Of a stretch of 64,000 bases of DNA, positions 54,283 to 64,000 are shown one piece after another (the first letter of the stretch is position 1; each line of letters starts with the position of its first letter). Where the stretch lies: positions 434,001 through 498,000 of the forward strand of contig NZ_MVDD01000001.1 in assembly GCF_002843315.1 (NCBI RefSeq), read 5' to 3'. This DNA is from Labilibaculum filiforme. GTDB lineage: Bacteria > Bacteroidota > Bacteroidia > Bacteroidales > Marinifilaceae. The notes under the pieces were generated by a model. The model was not told where the DNA came from. It ran no database searches and was given only the letters and a program-made list of their open reading frames with translations. A program made the translations under genes and the position numbers.

Positions 54283-55002
54283 TTACAAATTACGATTGGA
54301 TAATATCATTTTAGAAGTAAAAAGACAAAGAAAAGCGATAGAAAAAAAGTAAATAAGATCTTTCGAATCAACCACTCCTCTGGATATAGATTCAAAATGG
54401 GTAGACAGACTCAAATAACTAAAAAAACTCCCTAAAAACCCAACAAAATTCGCTGCCAATACATCAAAAATAATATGAAAAAAGATGCCTACAGACAAAG
54501 CAACCAAGGATGCTATAATAGGATTTGAAGCAACACAAGATGCGAGTAGTCCAATGCTGATATAAACCATACTCATTAGCAACAGACCCATATATCCCAA
54601 AAGTATTGCAGAATGGTCAACAGGACCTATTGCCCACAAAGTAAAATAGTAAATTACGGTTGGCGCCAAAGCAATTACAATTAACAGAAAAGTAGATAAA
54701 AATTTACCTAGAATTAATTGCCAATCGCTTACTGGTTTGGTAAGTAACAACTCCAGTGTGCCTGATTTTAACTCCCCAGCGATGGAACGCATGGTTAGAG
54801 CTGGAATAAAAATAAATAAACTCCAGTACGCCACGGTAAAAAAAGTATTCAGATTCGCTTGTCCCACAAAAAACACGTCGGCACCATATATCCACGTGAA
54901 AAACCCGCTAAATCCGAGAAATATAACGATTAAAACATAAGCTGTTAAAGAATCAAAAAAAGTACTTAGTTCTCGACCTGCAATGTGTATAATTTGCTTC
55001 AT
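54283..55002 (-). CDS. gldF: Gliding motility ABC transporter permease GldF
   Basis: A 239-aa six-helix permease of the ABC-2 type. It begins KQIIHIAGRELSTFFDSLTAYVL (residues about 2-24) and has AGELKSGTLELLLTKPVSDWQLILGK, the standard ABC-2 permease loop. It lies 6 bp after gldA. Members form the membrane channel of the GldA-GldF-GldG transporter. The transported substrate is not known. Confidence 0.92.
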   Translation of the reverse strand: MKQIIHIAGRELSTFFDSLTAYVLIVIFLGFSGFFTWIYGADVFFVGQANLNTFFTVAYWSLFIFIPALTMRSIAGELKSGTLELLLTKPVSDWQLILGKFLSTFLLIVIALAPTVIYYFTLWAIGPVDHSAILLGYMGLLLMSMVYISIGLLASCVASNPIIASLVALSVGIFFHIIFDVLAANFVGFLGSFFSYLSLSTHFESISRGVVDSKDLIYFFSIAFLCLFTSKMILSNRNL

Positions 55003-55008
55003 AAACCT

Positions 55009-55938
55009 CTAGTGAAGTGTTAAGACTCTAAATATATCCTCCAACTTCGTTTCGGTAGGAGTCAATTCAGTAATATAATAATTCTTTCGAACACAAGTAT
55101 CAAATATTGCTTTTACCGAACTTGTACTTGGTAAGGATTGCACCTCAAACAACTGTTTATCAGAATCTAGAAGATCAATAGAATCAATTGTTTCAATCTC
55201 AAATAAGGATTCAAAAATGGCATCAATATTGCCTCCTTGCACACCAAGTTTTAAGATTTCATTTCCCTGAGCCTGCTTTCTTAATTCGGCGGCAGTTCCA
55301 TCTACTACAATTCGCCCATTATTAATAATTAGAATACGATCGCAGGTAGCCTCTACTTCCGCTAAGATATGAGAACTTAGGATAACGGTTTTTTCTTTCC
55401 CAATTCGTTTTATCAATTCACGTATTTCAACAATCTGATTGGGATCGAGCCCTGTTGTGGGCTCATCGAGAATTAAAATATCGGGATCGTGAATTAATGC
55501 CTGCGCCAATCCAACCCTTTGCTGATAGCCTTTTGAAAGCTCTCCAATTAATTTGTGCTTTTCGCCTTCCAATCCACAAGTTCTAATCATATCCAATATC
55601 CGTTCTGGAATCAAATATTTTGGAATACCATGAATTTTAGCAATAAACTCCAGAAAATCGATAATATTCATTTCCTGATACAAAGGATTATTTTCAGCCA
55701 AATATCCTATATTTTTCTTAATGATTTCGGGATGCTCATGAATAGAATAACCTCCCACCAAGATATCTCCTTCTTCAGGTTTAATATAACAGGCAATCGC
55801 TTTCATTGTCGTCGTTTTCCCGGCTCCGTTAGGACCCAGAAAACCCAATACTTCACCAGCTTTCACCCGAAAAGACACATTATCTACAGCCTTTTGAGGA
55901 CCGTATCTTTTGGTTAAACGTTCAACAACAATATCCAT
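55009..55938 (-). CDS. gldA: Gliding motility ABC transporter ATP-binding protein GldA
   Basis: A 309-aa ABC ATPase. Walker A GPNGAGKTTT (about residues 35-44), the signature LSKGYQQRVGLAQAL, Walker B ILILDEPTTGLD and the switch His in SSHILAEVEATCDR are all present. The C-terminal 80 residues are the extension found in GldA-type proteins. It is the first gene of the gldA-gldF-gldG operon, with a good promoter 25 bp upstream. Confidence 0.93.
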   Translation of the reverse strand: MDIVVERLTKRYGPQKAVDNVSFRVKAGEVLGFLGPNGAGKTTTMKAIACYIKPEEGDILVGGYSIHEHPEIIKKNIGYLAENNPLYQEMNIIDFLEFIAKIHGIPKYLIPERILDMIRTCGLEGEKHKLIGELSKGYQQRVGLAQALIHDPDILILDEPTTGLDPNQIVEIRELIKRIGKEKTVILSSHILAEVEATCDRILIINNGRIVVDGTAAELRKQAQGNEILKLGVQGGNIDAIFESLFEIETIDSIDLLDSDKQLFEVQSLPSTSSVKAIFDTCVRKNYYITELTPTETKLEDIFRVLTLH

Positions 55939-55963
55939 ATAAGAAAAATCAAATTGTATGTAA

Positions 55964-55993
55964 CAAATTTAGGAAAAACGCTATCTATCCAAC
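55964..55993 (-). promoter_or_regulatory. Promoter of the gldA-gldF-gldG operon
   Basis: On the minus strand GTTG (55990-55993), 18 bp, TAAATTTG (55964-55971). Good match to the Bacteroidota consensus, 26 bp upstream of the gldA start. Confidence 0.65.
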
Positions 55994-56053
55994 TTAACTA
56001 CTAACGATTTAACAAATATTAACAGAAAATAATAACAGCACATTAGCCACTCC

Positions 56054-56083
56054 TTTCTCCTTCGCTTAAAATTGGTACTTTTG
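56054..56083 (+). promoter_or_regulatory. Promoter of the HAD phosphatase gene
   Basis: TTTC (56054-56057), 18 bp, TACTTTTG (56076-56083), 24 bp upstream of the start codon. The -7 box matches TAnnTTTG. Confidence 0.62.
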
Positions 56084-56106
56084 CCACTTAAATTCACAAT
56101 AATACT

Positions 56107-56760
56107 ATGATTAAAGCAGTAATTTTTGATATGGATGGTTTGTTGATCAATTCGGAACCATTTTGGCAGGAGAGCGAAACAAAAGTATTCTCGTCACTTG
56201 GACTAAAGGTGAACAAAAAGATATTTGAACAGTTCATGGGAAAAAGAATAGACGAAGTGGTGGAGGTAATGTATGCAATGACGCCTTGGAATCATGTTGC
56301 GAAAGAAAAAGTAGTAGAAGATATTATTGAGAATGTTATTCGTTTAGTAATTGAAAAAGGAGCTTGTTTGCCCGGTGTGCATAATACACTGGAACAACTT
56401 AAGGATAGTTCTTATAAGATCGCTTTGGCCTCGTCCTCAAAAATGAAAATTATTGTAGCTGTTTTAGAAAAACTGCAATTAAAGGATTATTTCGAAGTTG
56501 TTCATTCGGCAGAATTTGAAAAATACGGCAAACCTCATCCTCAGGTTTTTATTTCGACAGCAGAACAACTTGGAGTTCATCCTTCGGAGTGTGTCGTTTT
56601 CGAAGATTCTTTAAATGGAGTTATCTCGGCTCTTGCCGCAAGTATGAAGTGTATCGCAGTTCCCGAAAAGAATGCCTATAATCTTAATCAATTTGTTATT
56701 GCCAACAAAACACTTAGTAGTTTAAATGACTTTGAGATTACTCAGCTTACAAGTTTATAA
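56107..56760 (+). CDS. HAD-superfamily sugar phosphatase, HxpB/YniC-like
   Basis: A 217-aa haloacid-dehalogenase phosphatase. Motif I is FDMDGLLINSEPFW (catalytic Asp8 and Asp10), motif II ALASSS, the Lys in KYGKPHPQVF and motif IV VVFEDSLNGVISA. The sequence LLINSEPFWQESE resembles YniC/HxpB, a hexitol phosphatase also active on 2-deoxyglucose 6-phosphate. Exact substrate cannot be told. Its last 14 bp overlap the end of the convergent shikimate kinase gene. Confidence 0.88.
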   Translation: MIKAVIFDMDGLLINSEPFWQESETKVFSSLGLKVNKKIFEQFMGKRIDEVVEVMYAMTPWNHVAKEKVVEDIIENVIRLVIEKGACLPGVHNTLEQLKDSSYKIALASSSKMKIIVAVLEKLQLKDYFEVVHSAEFEKYGKPHPQVFISTAEQLGVHPSECVVFEDSLNGVISALAASMKCIAVPEKNAYNLNQFVIANKTLSSLNDFEITQLTSL

Positions 56761-57259
56761 TCGGATCGAGAATTAAGGTAAAGTCCTCTAATTCTAAATT
56801 GCCTGAAATAATTTTGTATTGCGATTGTTCGTAAAAAGGCATTCTAATTGTTAGATGCCTTATTATGAAATCGAGTAATTCCTCCTGAGATAAATTATTA
56901 ACCAATGGACGCACGGTATCCGAAGTAGTAATTCGCTCACGCAGCAATTCCGGACTACATTCAATAAATAAGGTGGCTCCCAAGCGATTCATTTCCTCCA
57001 TATTGTTTTTAAAACAAGGAGCTCCTCCACCAGTTGCTACAATTAAATTTTCTGTTTCAGAAATAGATAGTAAAGCTTCGTTTTCTCGTTGCCGAAAACC
57101 CGACTCCCCATATTTAGCAAAAATATCGGGTATAGTTAACTGCTCCCTCTCCTCAATCAAAGTATCAAGATCGACAAAACGAAACCCATAATGAGATGCA
57201 ATAAGTTTTCCCCATCGTGATTTACCACATCCCATATATCCAATTAAAAATACCTTCAT
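56747..57259 (-). CDS. aroK: Shikimate kinase
   Basis: A 170-aa kinase of the shikimate pathway. The P-loop is GYMGCGKSRWGK (about residues 7-18), followed by FVDLDTLIE (shikimate-binding Asp) and IFAKYGESGFRQRE (Arg of the FR(x)xE motif), then VATGGGAPC. The lid Arg lies in TVRPLVNN. The family adds phosphate to the 3-hydroxyl of shikimate for aromatic amino-acid synthesis. Its 3' end overlaps that of the HAD phosphatase gene on the other strand, so neither has a terminator between them. Confidence 0.92.
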   Translation of the reverse strand: MKVFLIGYMGCGKSRWGKLIASHYGFRFVDLDTLIEEREQLTIPDIFAKYGESGFRQRENEALLSISETENLIVATGGGAPCFKNNMEEMNRLGATLFIECSPELLRERITTSDTVRPLVNNLSQEELLDFIIRHLTIRMPFYEQSQYKIISGNLELEDFTLILDPIINL

Positions 57260-57301
57260 TAGTAGTCTTTTAAAATCGAGAACCTAATCTTATTTAGAAA
57301 A

Positions 57302-59890
57302 TTAATCTTGGTTATCTTCGGTTTCTTCAAGCGTATCCGCTTCCCTATTTTCATTCTCCTCCTCGCGGGGCAGAGGATCAATTTCTACTATTTTAGCGAT
57401 TTCGTAAGTAGATAAACGTTTCCCTCGAGCTTTGTAAGATTTCACTCCAATAAACTCATCGCCATCAATTATTTCTTTAGGGCGATCGGCATTTTTACCA
57501 CCATAAGATATTTCGAATCTTGGATACTGCTCATCAGTTAAACAAACCAATTTATTTTCCGGATTTTCGCCTAAAAAACTTAGCTCTTTACCATTTCCTT
57601 CCATGGTAAATCGCTTTAAGTAGTAATAATCCTGATCAGCATCAAAAAATACGGCAGACCAAACTTTTGCTTCATCGTATTTCTCTATAATACTTATGTT
57701 ATCGGGATAATGATTACTTAAATCGAAGCTGGTAAAATGAAAAGCATCGGCTCTTGTTACCACAAGAATTTTATCATCACCTGTGAATTCTCCAATAAAA
57801 TCGCCGCGTTGATCGGTATTTAAACGTAAAACATCCGGATCGAACCATATTTTTCTTCCTCCCAAAGTGGAAACACCTTCTTGTTTCAAAGTAATTTTAT
57901 GAACGTCGTTTCTCGACAAAATATTTCCCATAGAAGCACGCCCCTTCACCGCCAATTCGGCAAAATCAAATTCAAATGCTGTCTTTTTTAAACGAGCTTT
58001 TGGTTTTAAAACCACCCGAATAATTTCAGCCTCTCCATTTGGATTTGCGCTAAAATACAAAATTCGTGATCCATCGGTTGATTTGGTAATATCGTATTCC
58101 TTATCGCGAGTAATGCTGGTAACCGAAAAACGTTTTACGTAAGCATTTCCAGCTTTACCATCCCGATAGGCTACATTATAAATGGTTCTCTTGTCGTTCT
58201 TTCCAAATACGGCGATATGCAACAAATTTTTTCCAACAAAACACTTATCAGCTACCTTGGTTACAAAATAAGTACCATCTTTTCTAATTACGATAATGTC
58301 ATCAATATCAGAACAATCGCAGATATACTCATCTTTTTTCAAGCTTGTTCCAATAAAGCCTTCCTCTCGGTTAACGTATAATTTTTCGTTGGCAACTACT
58401 ACTTTAGTAGCTACAATATTTTCGAAGCTTCTAATTTCCGTTTTTCTTTCGCGACCCATTCCGAACTTTTTCTTTATCGATTTAAAGTACTTGATCGTGA
58501 AAGGAATAATATTCGCCAAATGAACTTCGATTTCTGCAATCTCATCTTCAATAGACTGAATAAAATCTTTGGCCTTATTGATATCAAATTTAGAAATTCT
58601 TTTAATTTTAATTTCGGTTAATCGAACCACATCGTCACGAGTTACAGCACGCATTAAGTTTGCTGTATACGGCTTTAAGCCTGTATCGATGGTTTGTACC
58701 ACCTCTTCCCAGCTCTCGCACTCTTCAATGTCGCGGTAAATTCTATTTTCGATAAAAATACGTTCCAAAGATGCATAATGCCATGCCTCTTCCAATTCGC
58801 CCTTGCGTATTTCAAGCTCCAGCTTTAGTAAAGCAACCGTATTATCGGCCGCACGTCGCAAAATTTCTGCAATTCCAATAAACTTAGGTTTATCATCCTC
58901 AACAATACAAGCATTCGGAGAAATAGAAATTTCGCAATCAGTAAATGCATACAAAGCATCAATAGTAGTATCGGAAGAAATACCACTTGCCAAATGAATC
59001 TGAATTTCAACAAATTCGGCAGTATTGTCATCAATCTTTTTAATCTTAATTTTTCCTTTATCGTTTGCCTTGATAATGGATTCAATTAAGCTTGATGTTG
59101 TTTTTCCGTATGGAACTTCGGTGATTTTTAAAGTTCGGTTATCCAACTTTTCAATTCTGGCTCTCACCTTAACTGCACCACCACGTAAACCATCGTTATA
59201 ACGGCTTACCTCCACCATTCCTGCAGTAGGGAAATCTGGATAAAGTTCAAACTCCTCCCCACTTAAATAGGACACACAAGCATCCAATAATTCGTTGAAG
59301 TTATGTGGTAATATTTTCGATGCTAATCCAACAGCAATCCCTTCCACTCCTTGTGCCAGTAAAAGTGGAAATTTAACCGGAAGTGTTATTGGTTCTTTAT
59401 TCCGTCCATCATACGATTGTTTCCAATTCGTAGTTTTTGGATTAAATAGAACCTCTAAAGCAAATTTAGATAAACGTGCTTCAATATATCTTGGTGCGGC
59501 TGCAGAATCACCGGTAAGAATGTTTCCCCAGTTTCCCTGCATATCAATCAGCAATTCTTTTTGTCCCAGTTGAACCAGAGCATCGCCAATAGATGCGTCT
59601 CCATGAGGATGATACTGCATGGTGTTACCAATAATATTGGCTACCTTATTGTATCGTCCATCATCCAACTGCTTCATGGCATGCAAAATTCTTCGTTGAA
59701 CAGGCTTTAGTCCATCATTTATGTAGGGTACAGCTCGTTCTAAAATCACATAGGATGCATAATCCAGAAACCAATTTTGATACATCCCGGAAAGATATGT
59801 TACATTCCTCATTGCTTCGGAGTGTACACCATTCACATCATTCTCCATTTCCTCTGGGATTTCCATATCATTTGTCTCGTCGTTATTCAT
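57302..59890 (-). CDS. parC: DNA topoisomerase IV subunit A (ParC)
   Basis: An 862-aa type-IIA topoisomerase A subunit. The breakage-reunion domain begins LKPVQRRILHAM and holds the catalytic Tyr135 in AAAPRYIEARLS. The GrlA-box-like C-terminal region (about 530-810) has beta-pinwheel repeats. The N-terminus and C-terminus are acidic extensions (MNNDETNDMEI..., EEENENREADTLEE). It decatenates daughter chromosomes together with ParE. It lies directly after parE, with 51 bp between them. Confidence 0.93.
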   Translation of the reverse strand: MNNDETNDMEIPEEMENDVNGVHSEAMRNVTYLSGMYQNWFLDYASYVILERAVPYINDGLKPVQRRILHAMKQLDDGRYNKVANIIGNTMQYHPHGDASIGDALVQLGQKELLIDMQGNWGNILTGDSAAAPRYIEARLSKFALEVLFNPKTTNWKQSYDGRNKEPITLPVKFPLLLAQGVEGIAVGLASKILPHNFNELLDACVSYLSGEEFELYPDFPTAGMVEVSRYNDGLRGGAVKVRARIEKLDNRTLKITEVPYGKTTSSLIESIIKANDKGKIKIKKIDDNTAEFVEIQIHLASGISSDTTIDALYAFTDCEISISPNACIVEDDKPKFIGIAEILRRAADNTVALLKLELEIRKGELEEAWHYASLERIFIENRIYRDIEECESWEEVVQTIDTGLKPYTANLMRAVTRDDVVRLTEIKIKRISKFDINKAKDFIQSIEDEIAEIEVHLANIIPFTIKYFKSIKKKFGMGRERKTEIRSFENIVATKVVVANEKLYVNREEGFIGTSLKKDEYICDCSDIDDIIVIRKDGTYFVTKVADKCFVGKNLLHIAVFGKNDKRTIYNVAYRDGKAGNAYVKRFSVTSITRDKEYDITKSTDGSRILYFSANPNGEAEIIRVVLKPKARLKKTAFEFDFAELAVKGRASMGNILSRNDVHKITLKQEGVSTLGGRKIWFDPDVLRLNTDQRGDFIGEFTGDDKILVVTRADAFHFTSFDLSNHYPDNISIIEKYDEAKVWSAVFFDADQDYYYLKRFTMEGNGKELSFLGENPENKLVCLTDEQYPRFEISYGGKNADRPKEIIDGDEFIGVKSYKARGKRLSTYEIAKIVEIDPLPREEENENREADTLEETEDNQD

Positions 59891-59941
59891 AGAGGTTTTT
59901 GGGTTTATTTAATTCTAAAAAAAACAATTGATGAAGTTTGT

Positions 59942-61774
59942 TTAGACATCATCTCTTTCAACATGCAAATTGCCAATAATAAACTCTTGTCTTTGTGGTG
60001 TATTCTTCCCCATATAAAACTCGAGCATGCCCGAAACAGAATCCTCTTTTTTCATCACAACAGGATCCAGTCGAATATCCTTGCCAATAAAGTGTTTAAA
60101 CTCACTTGGCGAGATTTCCCCCAAACCTTTAAATCGTGTAATTTCAGGATTGGCTCCTAAACTTTTCATTGCCTTCACTCTTTCCTCATCGGAATAACAG
60201 TAGTGAGTTGTTTTCTTATTTCGAACTCGAAAAAGAGGCGTTTGTAAAATATACAAATGTCCACTTCGAACGATATCGGGAAAAAACTGTAAAAAGAATG
60301 TAATCAACAGTAAACGAATATGCATTCCATCCACATCGGCATCGGTAGCAATAATCACGTTATTATAACGTAAGCCTTCCAAACCATCCTCAATATTTAA
60401 GGCTGCTTGCAGCAGATTGAATTCTTCGTTCTCGTAAACAATTTTTTTGGTTAGTCCGTATGTATTTAAAGGTTTTCCTTTTAGACTAAAAACAGCTTGA
60501 GTGTTTACATCACGAGATTTAGTAATAGAACCACTCGCAGAATCACCCTCGGTAATAAACAGAGAAGCTTCGGATTTTTGTTCGTGTTTAGAATCGAAAT
60601 GAACGCGACAATCGCGCAACTTTTTATTATGCAAGTTAGCCGTTTTTGCCCTTTCTTTAGCGATTTTCTTAATTCCCGAAATCGCTTTTCTTTCCTTCTC
60701 CGACTCTATAATTTTCTGATGAATAGCCTCTGCAACACTTGGATTTTTATGCAGGTAATTATCCAAATTAGAAGTTACAAAATCCATGATAAAATTTCGT
60801 ACCGATGGTCCTTCCGGACCAATATCTTTAGATCCTAACTTTGTTTTCGTTTGCGATTCAAAAACCGGCTCTTGTACCTTTATACTAATTGCTGCAATAA
60901 TAGAAGTTCTGATATCTGAAGTATCAAAATCCTTTTTAAAGAAATCGCGAACCCCTTTTACCAAAGCCTCCCGAAACGCAGCAAGGTGAGTTCCACCTTG
61001 AGTAGTATGCTGTCCGTTTACGAAGGAATAGTATTCCTCTCCATATTGTCGGCCATGCGTCATTGCAATCTCAATATCCTCTCCTTTTAAATGAATGATC
61101 TCGTATAAACCTTCCGAATTCATATTTTCATTCAAAAGATCGAGCAATCCATTTTTTGAGAAAAATCTTTGTCCGTTAAAATAAATAGACAGTCCCGAAT
61201 TAAGGTACACGTAATTTTTAAGCAGCGTTTCAACGTATTCCGAAATGTATCGGTAATTTGAAAACAACTCCTCATCGGGATGAAAAACAATTTTCACACC
61301 ATTTTTTTCCTCGCTAGGCTCAATTTCATAGTCCTCCACAAGAACCCCTCTTGAGAAAATTGCTTTTTTCACCTCTCCTTCACGAAAAGATTCAATAACG
61401 AACTGGTCGGACAAAGCATTTACAGCTTTTATACCAACCCCGTTAAGTCCAACTGATTTTTTAAATACTTCCGAGTCGTATTTGGCTCCAGTATTCATTT
61501 TGGAAGTAACATCAATTACCTTTCCCAAAGGAATTCCTCGCCCAAAATCCCGGACAGTAACGTTCCTGTCAGAAATACTAACCTCAATCGATTTGCCCAC
61601 TCCCATAGCGAACTCATCAATAGAATTATCAATTACTTCTTTCAATAAAATGTAAATACCGTCATCATGAGAAGAGCCATCGCCAAGCTTCCCGATGTAC
61701 ATTCCGGGGCGTTTTCGAATATGTTCTTTCCAGTCTAATGTGCGGATTGAGTCTTCAGAATATTTTGCAGTCAT
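59942..61774 (-). CDS. parE: DNA topoisomerase IV subunit B (ParE)
   Basis: From the ATG at 61774 ([13 protein letters not shown]) the protein has 610 aa; the ATG at 61813 adds 13 poorly conserved residues. The GHKL ATPase motif is [17 protein letters not shown] with DFGRGIPLG, the second ATP motif is in [14 protein letters not shown], and the TOPRIM domain shows ITEGDSASG and [10 protein letters not shown]. It powers strand passage with ParC. The gene is transcribed first, followed by parC. Confidence 0.94.
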   Translation of the reverse strand: MTAKYSEDSIRTLDWKEHIRKRPGMYIGKLGDGSSHDDGIYILLKEVIDNSIDEFAMGVGKSIEVSISDRNVTVRDFGRGIPLGKVIDVTSKMNTGAKYDSEVFKKSVGLNGVGIKAVNALSDQFVIESFREGEVKKAIFSRGVLVEDYEIEPSEEKNGVKIVFHPDEELFSNYRYISEYVETLLKNYVYLNSGLSIYFNGQRFFSKNGLLDLLNENMNSEGLYEIIHLKGEDIEIAMTHGRQYGEEYYSFVNGQHTTQGGTHLAAFREALVKGVRDFFKKDFDTSDIRTSIIAAISIKVQEPVFESQTKTKLGSKDIGPEGPSVRNFIMDFVTSNLDNYLHKNPSVAEAIHQKIIESEKERKAISGIKKIAKERAKTANLHNKKLRDCRVHFDSKHEQKSEASLFITEGDSASGSITKSRDVNTQAVFSLKGKPLNTYGLTKKIVYENEEFNLLQAALNIEDGLEGLRYNNVIIATDADVDGMHIRLLLITFFLQFFPDIVRSGHLYILQTPLFRVRNKKTTHYCYSDEERVKAMKSLGANPEITRFKGLGEISPSEFKHFIGKDIRLDPVVMKKEDSVSGMLEFYMGKNTPQRQEFIIGNLHVERDDV

Positions 61775-62145
61775 GAAAAATCGCGTTTTTACAAATATAG
61801 TTAAAAGAACCATTCGTGATAAAGTAGTTTATCAACAGCCTGTTGAAATAGCCTAGTATCAACAGTGATTCAAGAAACACAGCAATTCCTATTTCATTAA
61901 AAATCAATACAAATAGATATTCTTATCGGAAGTAATTCAGAACAAACACAAATAAAAAACAGATTGAAAAACTTAACAGCATTCCTCTTCTCCAACTTTG
62001 TGCAGACACGATTTACACCTAAAAATTGAGCAAAACCAGAGTATTTAAGCGCAAAAGACAATTTGCAATTCAAGGAATAAAAAAAGCCTCTTTCCCATGT
62101 GTAGATGAAGAAAGAGGCTATAAATTATTTGAAAACAAGCAAAAA
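61775..62145. other. Intergenic region between parE and obg, with the obg terminator
   Basis: No gene in this region. It contains the parE promoter on the right-hand side and, at 62079-62120, a hairpin AGCCTCTTT / AAAGAGGCT with an A-run on its left side, which acts as terminator for obg in the minus direction. Confidence 0.6.
62079..62120 (-). terminator. Terminator downstream of obg
   Basis: Stem AGCCTCTTT (62085-62093) / AAAGAGGCT (62111-62119) and an A-run (62079-62085) that gives the T-tract on the minus strand. It lies 26 bp after the obg stop. Confidence 0.78.
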
Positions 62146-63135
62146 CTACTCGTTAATCGCTTTCCAAAGCATATCTTTTAGTTCTGTAAGTCCTTTTTGA
62201 GCTACTGAAGAAATAAATACATATGGAATTTCTGGTAAATCCAGCTTCATTTCATCAATCAGTTCCTGATCCAACATATCGGATTTCGTAATTGCTAACA
62301 ATCGTTGTTTATCAAGAAGTTCCGGATTAAACTGTTTTAACTCATTCAATAAAATTTTGTATTCTTTATGGATATCGTCGCTGTCGGCGCCTACCATAAA
62401 TAGAAGTACTGAATTTCGTTCAATATGTCGTAAAAAACGCAATCCAAGACCACGACCTTCATGCGCCCCCTCAATAATACCAGGAATATCAGCCATCACA
62501 AAAGAGCGATTATCTCGATAAGACACAATCCCCAAATTAGGAACCAATGTGGTAAAAGGATAATCGGCTATTTTAGGCTTAGCTGCCGATACTACAGAAA
62601 GTAAAGTAGATTTACCCACACTAGGAAAACCAACCAAACCAACATCAGCAAGAACCTTTAGTTCGAGAATTACAGGCCTTTCCACTCTTTCTTCTCCGGT
62701 TTGAGCGTAACGAGGTGTTTGATTCGTCGACGATCGAAAATTCCAGTTCCCCAGACCACCGCGGCCACCTTTTACTAAAATTTTCTCTTCCCCATCCTCG
62801 GTAACGTCAAAAATAACTTCACCAGTTTCGGCATCGCGGGCAACAGTACCCAAAGGCACTTCAATCACCTTATCTTGCCCTTCGCGACCAGTACTCCTAC
62901 TCTGACTACCATCACCACCATCACCAGAGAATACGTGGCGACTATATTTTAAATGCACCAAAGTCCAAAGTTGCTTATTTGCACGTATGATCACATGTCC
63001 TCCCCGACCACCGTCACCACCATCCGGTCCACCGGTCATTGTCAACTTATCCCTGAAAAGGTGAGTTGACCCAGCACCACCAGCACCAGAACGACAAAAT
63101 ATTTTTACGTAATCAACAAAATTAGACCCAGCCAT
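62146..63135 (-). CDS. obg: GTPase Obg/CgtA
   Basis: From the ATG at 63135 ([13 protein letters not shown]) the product is 329 aa; the ATG at 63165 lies inside adk. The glycine-rich Obg fold is clear ([37 protein letters not shown]), and the G domain has G1 [12 protein letters not shown], switch [13 protein letters not shown]3 [16 protein letters not shown] and G4 TKSD. It acts in 50S ribosome assembly and stress response. It lies 16 bp after adk and forms the operon hpt-adk-obg. Confidence 0.95.
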   Translation of the reverse strand: MAGSNFVDYVKIFCRSGAGGAGSTHLFRDKLTMTGGPDGGDGGRGGHVIIRANKQLWTLVHLKYSRHVFSGDGGDGSQSRSTGREGQDKVIEVPLGTVARDAETGEVIFDVTEDGEEKILVKGGRGGLGNWNFRSSTNQTPRYAQTGEERVERPVILELKVLADVGLVGFPSVGKSTLLSVVSAAKPKIADYPFTTLVPNLGIVSYRDNRSFVMADIPGIIEGAHEGRGLGLRFLRHIERNSVLLFMVGADSDDIHKEYKILLNELKQFNPELLDKQRLLAITKSDMLDQELIDEMKLDLPEIPYVFISSVAQKGLTELKDMLWKAINE

Positions 63136-63151
63136 AATATATATTTTTAAT

Positions 63152-63757
63152 CTATTGTACTTCAACAGGAACCAATTGTTCCTTTAAACAATTCTCCAGC
63201 AAGAAACTAATTCTTTCAAGTACATCATTTAATGATCCTATTGCATCGATAGAGTGATATACACCCTTTTCTTTATATCGCTTTGCAATTGGAGCAGTAA
63301 CATCTTCATAAATCCGAAGGCGTTTTTCAATCACTTCCCTTCCTCCATCGTCTGGACGACCGGAAGACTCTCCTCTTTTTAAAAGTCGTTGAATCAGCTC
63401 TTCTTCTTCCACTTTTAATTCAATAACAATATCAACAAGGCTATTTCGTTTGGCAAGCATTCCATCAAACACGTCAATCTGCCCTTCGTGACGAGGCATT
63501 CCATCGTACACAAAACCTTTTGCATTGCTATTGCTATCTAAAAATTTCTCAACAATTCGATACGCCAATTTATCTGGAAAAAAATTTCCTCCATCAATCA
63601 ATCTTTTTGCTTCTAATCCTTCCGGTGTTGCAAGTTTAATTTCTTCTCTGCACACATCACCCGTAGAAAGGTGAATTAATCCGTATTTTTTCTGAAGCAA
63701 CTCCGATTGAGTTCCTTTTCCAGAACCTGGAGGTCCAAATAAAACGATATTCAACAT
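63152..63757 (-). CDS. adk: Adenylate kinase
   Basis: A 201-aa adenylate kinase with P-loop [24 protein letters not shown] (AMP-binding) and the Asp-containing [11 protein letters not shown] segment (the usual Gly-Phe-Pro-Arg reads GMPR here). The lid is short, [16 protein letters not shown], typical of the compact Bacteroidota enzymes, and no zinc cysteines are present. It converts AMP and ATP to two ADP. Its start follows the hpt stop without a gap. Confidence 0.95.
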   Translation of the reverse strand: MLNIVLFGPPGSGKGTQSELLQKKYGLIHLSTGDVCREEIKLATPEGLEAKRLIDGGNFFPDKLAYRIVEKFLDSNSNAKGFVYDGMPRHEGQIDVFDGMLAKRNSLVDIVIELKVEEEELIQRLLKRGESSGRPDDGGREVIEKRLRIYEDVTAPIAKRYKEKGVYHSIDAIGSLNDVLERISFLLENCLKEQLVPVEVQ

Positions 63758-64000
63758 TTACTTATCAATTACAGTATATACATCTGGAAGATTTCTACCC
63801 ATTCCATCGTAATCTAATCCTCGTCCCACAATAAAATCATTTGGTATTTCCATACCCACATAATTTAATTTCACGTCACGAATTAAGGCATCTGGCTTGA
63901 ACAACATGGTTGCAATCAAAACTTCTTTCGCTTCGTAATCTTTAATCTGATCCAGCGTATTGGTGATCGTAATTCCTGTATCCACGATATCTTCAAGCAA
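63758..64000 (-). CDS. hpt: Hypoxanthine phosphoribosyltransferase, C-terminal part (5' end outside window)
   Basis: Only the last 80 codons are in the window. The sequence LEDIVDTGITITNTLDQI contains the PRPP-binding loop (E-D-I-V-D-T-G) of purine phosphoribosyltransferases, and FIVGRGLDYDGMGRNLPDVYTV is the hypoxanthine/guanine-binding end. It salvages hypoxanthine and guanine using PRPP. The gene is cut by the right edge, so its start and length are unknown. It is directly adjacent to adk, consistent with a purine-nucleotide operon. Confidence 0.9.
   Translation of the reverse strand: MLEDIVDTGITITNTLDQIKDYEAKEVLIATMLFKPDALIRDVKLNYVGMEIPNDFIVGRGLDYDGMGRNLPDVYTVIDK

Overview
The window reads as chromosomal DNA from a low-GC member of the Bacteroidota, most likely a marine, Marinilabiliales/Marinifilaceae-like lineage; the placement is inferred from gene content. 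The evidence is an alternative complex III (act) operon, type IX secretion/gliding genes (porQ, gldA-gldF-gldG), a TPR-containing hybrid two-component regulator with an AraC output domain, a GlmU-family pyrophosphorylase of Bacteroidota type, type-B L31, and promoters of the Bacteroidota form (TTTG, about 19 bases, TAnnTTTG).

Layout. 1-7.9 kb, minus strand: alternative complex III in transcription order actA-actB-actC-actD-actF-actE, with actE cut by the window edge. 8.4-10.3 kb, plus strand: an accessory locus of a 355-aa protein with a hydrophobic C-terminal half, translationally coupled to a small three-helix membrane protein and a second copy of it broken by a stop codon; it resembles a toxin-immunity cassette. 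10.5-20.3 kb, minus strand: a run of envelope and exported genes (collagen-like lipoprotein, Yip1-like, AIM24-like, DUF3592, two related exported proteins, beta-barrel, lipoproteins, OmpA/LamG-like). 21.2-24.1 kb: the TPR/histidine kinase/receiver/AraC hybrid regulator, separated from the OmpA gene by 0.9 kb that carries two pairs of 21-bp-phased ATGTTCCA-type repeats. 24.5-26.1 kb: APS reductase and an extended-SDR protein lacking its YxxxK catalytic residues.

26.3-34.6 kb, mainly minus: AI-2E-family permease, Lon, GlmU-family protein, L31, an acetyltransferase-like protein, a Bax-inhibitor-1 protein and an AlkD-like HEAT protein. 34.7-37.4 kb is an accessory island: tRNA-His, a decayed tyrosine recombinase, and an unrecognised two-gene unit (342 aa soluble plus 111 aa membrane). 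37.5-40.5 kb holds small genes, including a TetR regulator whose own promoter and downstream dsrE promoter share a 16-bp palindrome.

40.5-52.4 kb, plus strand: porQ, cmk, a single open frame joining complete IspH to complete PfkA, priA, a heptose-7-phosphate kinase, then parA-parB-DUF5683-lytic transglycosylase. 52.7-55.9 kb, minus: gldA-gldF-gldG. 56.1-64 kb: a HAD phosphatase, then minus-strand shikimate kinase, topoisomerase IV A and B, obg, adk and the 3' part of hpt.

The points most worth following are the IspH-PfkA fusion, the putative effector/immunity locus with its broken duplicate, the tRNA-adjacent two-gene island, the phased repeats beside the hybrid regulator, and the TetR operator pair. 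Everything here was read by eye; no database search or structure prediction was run.
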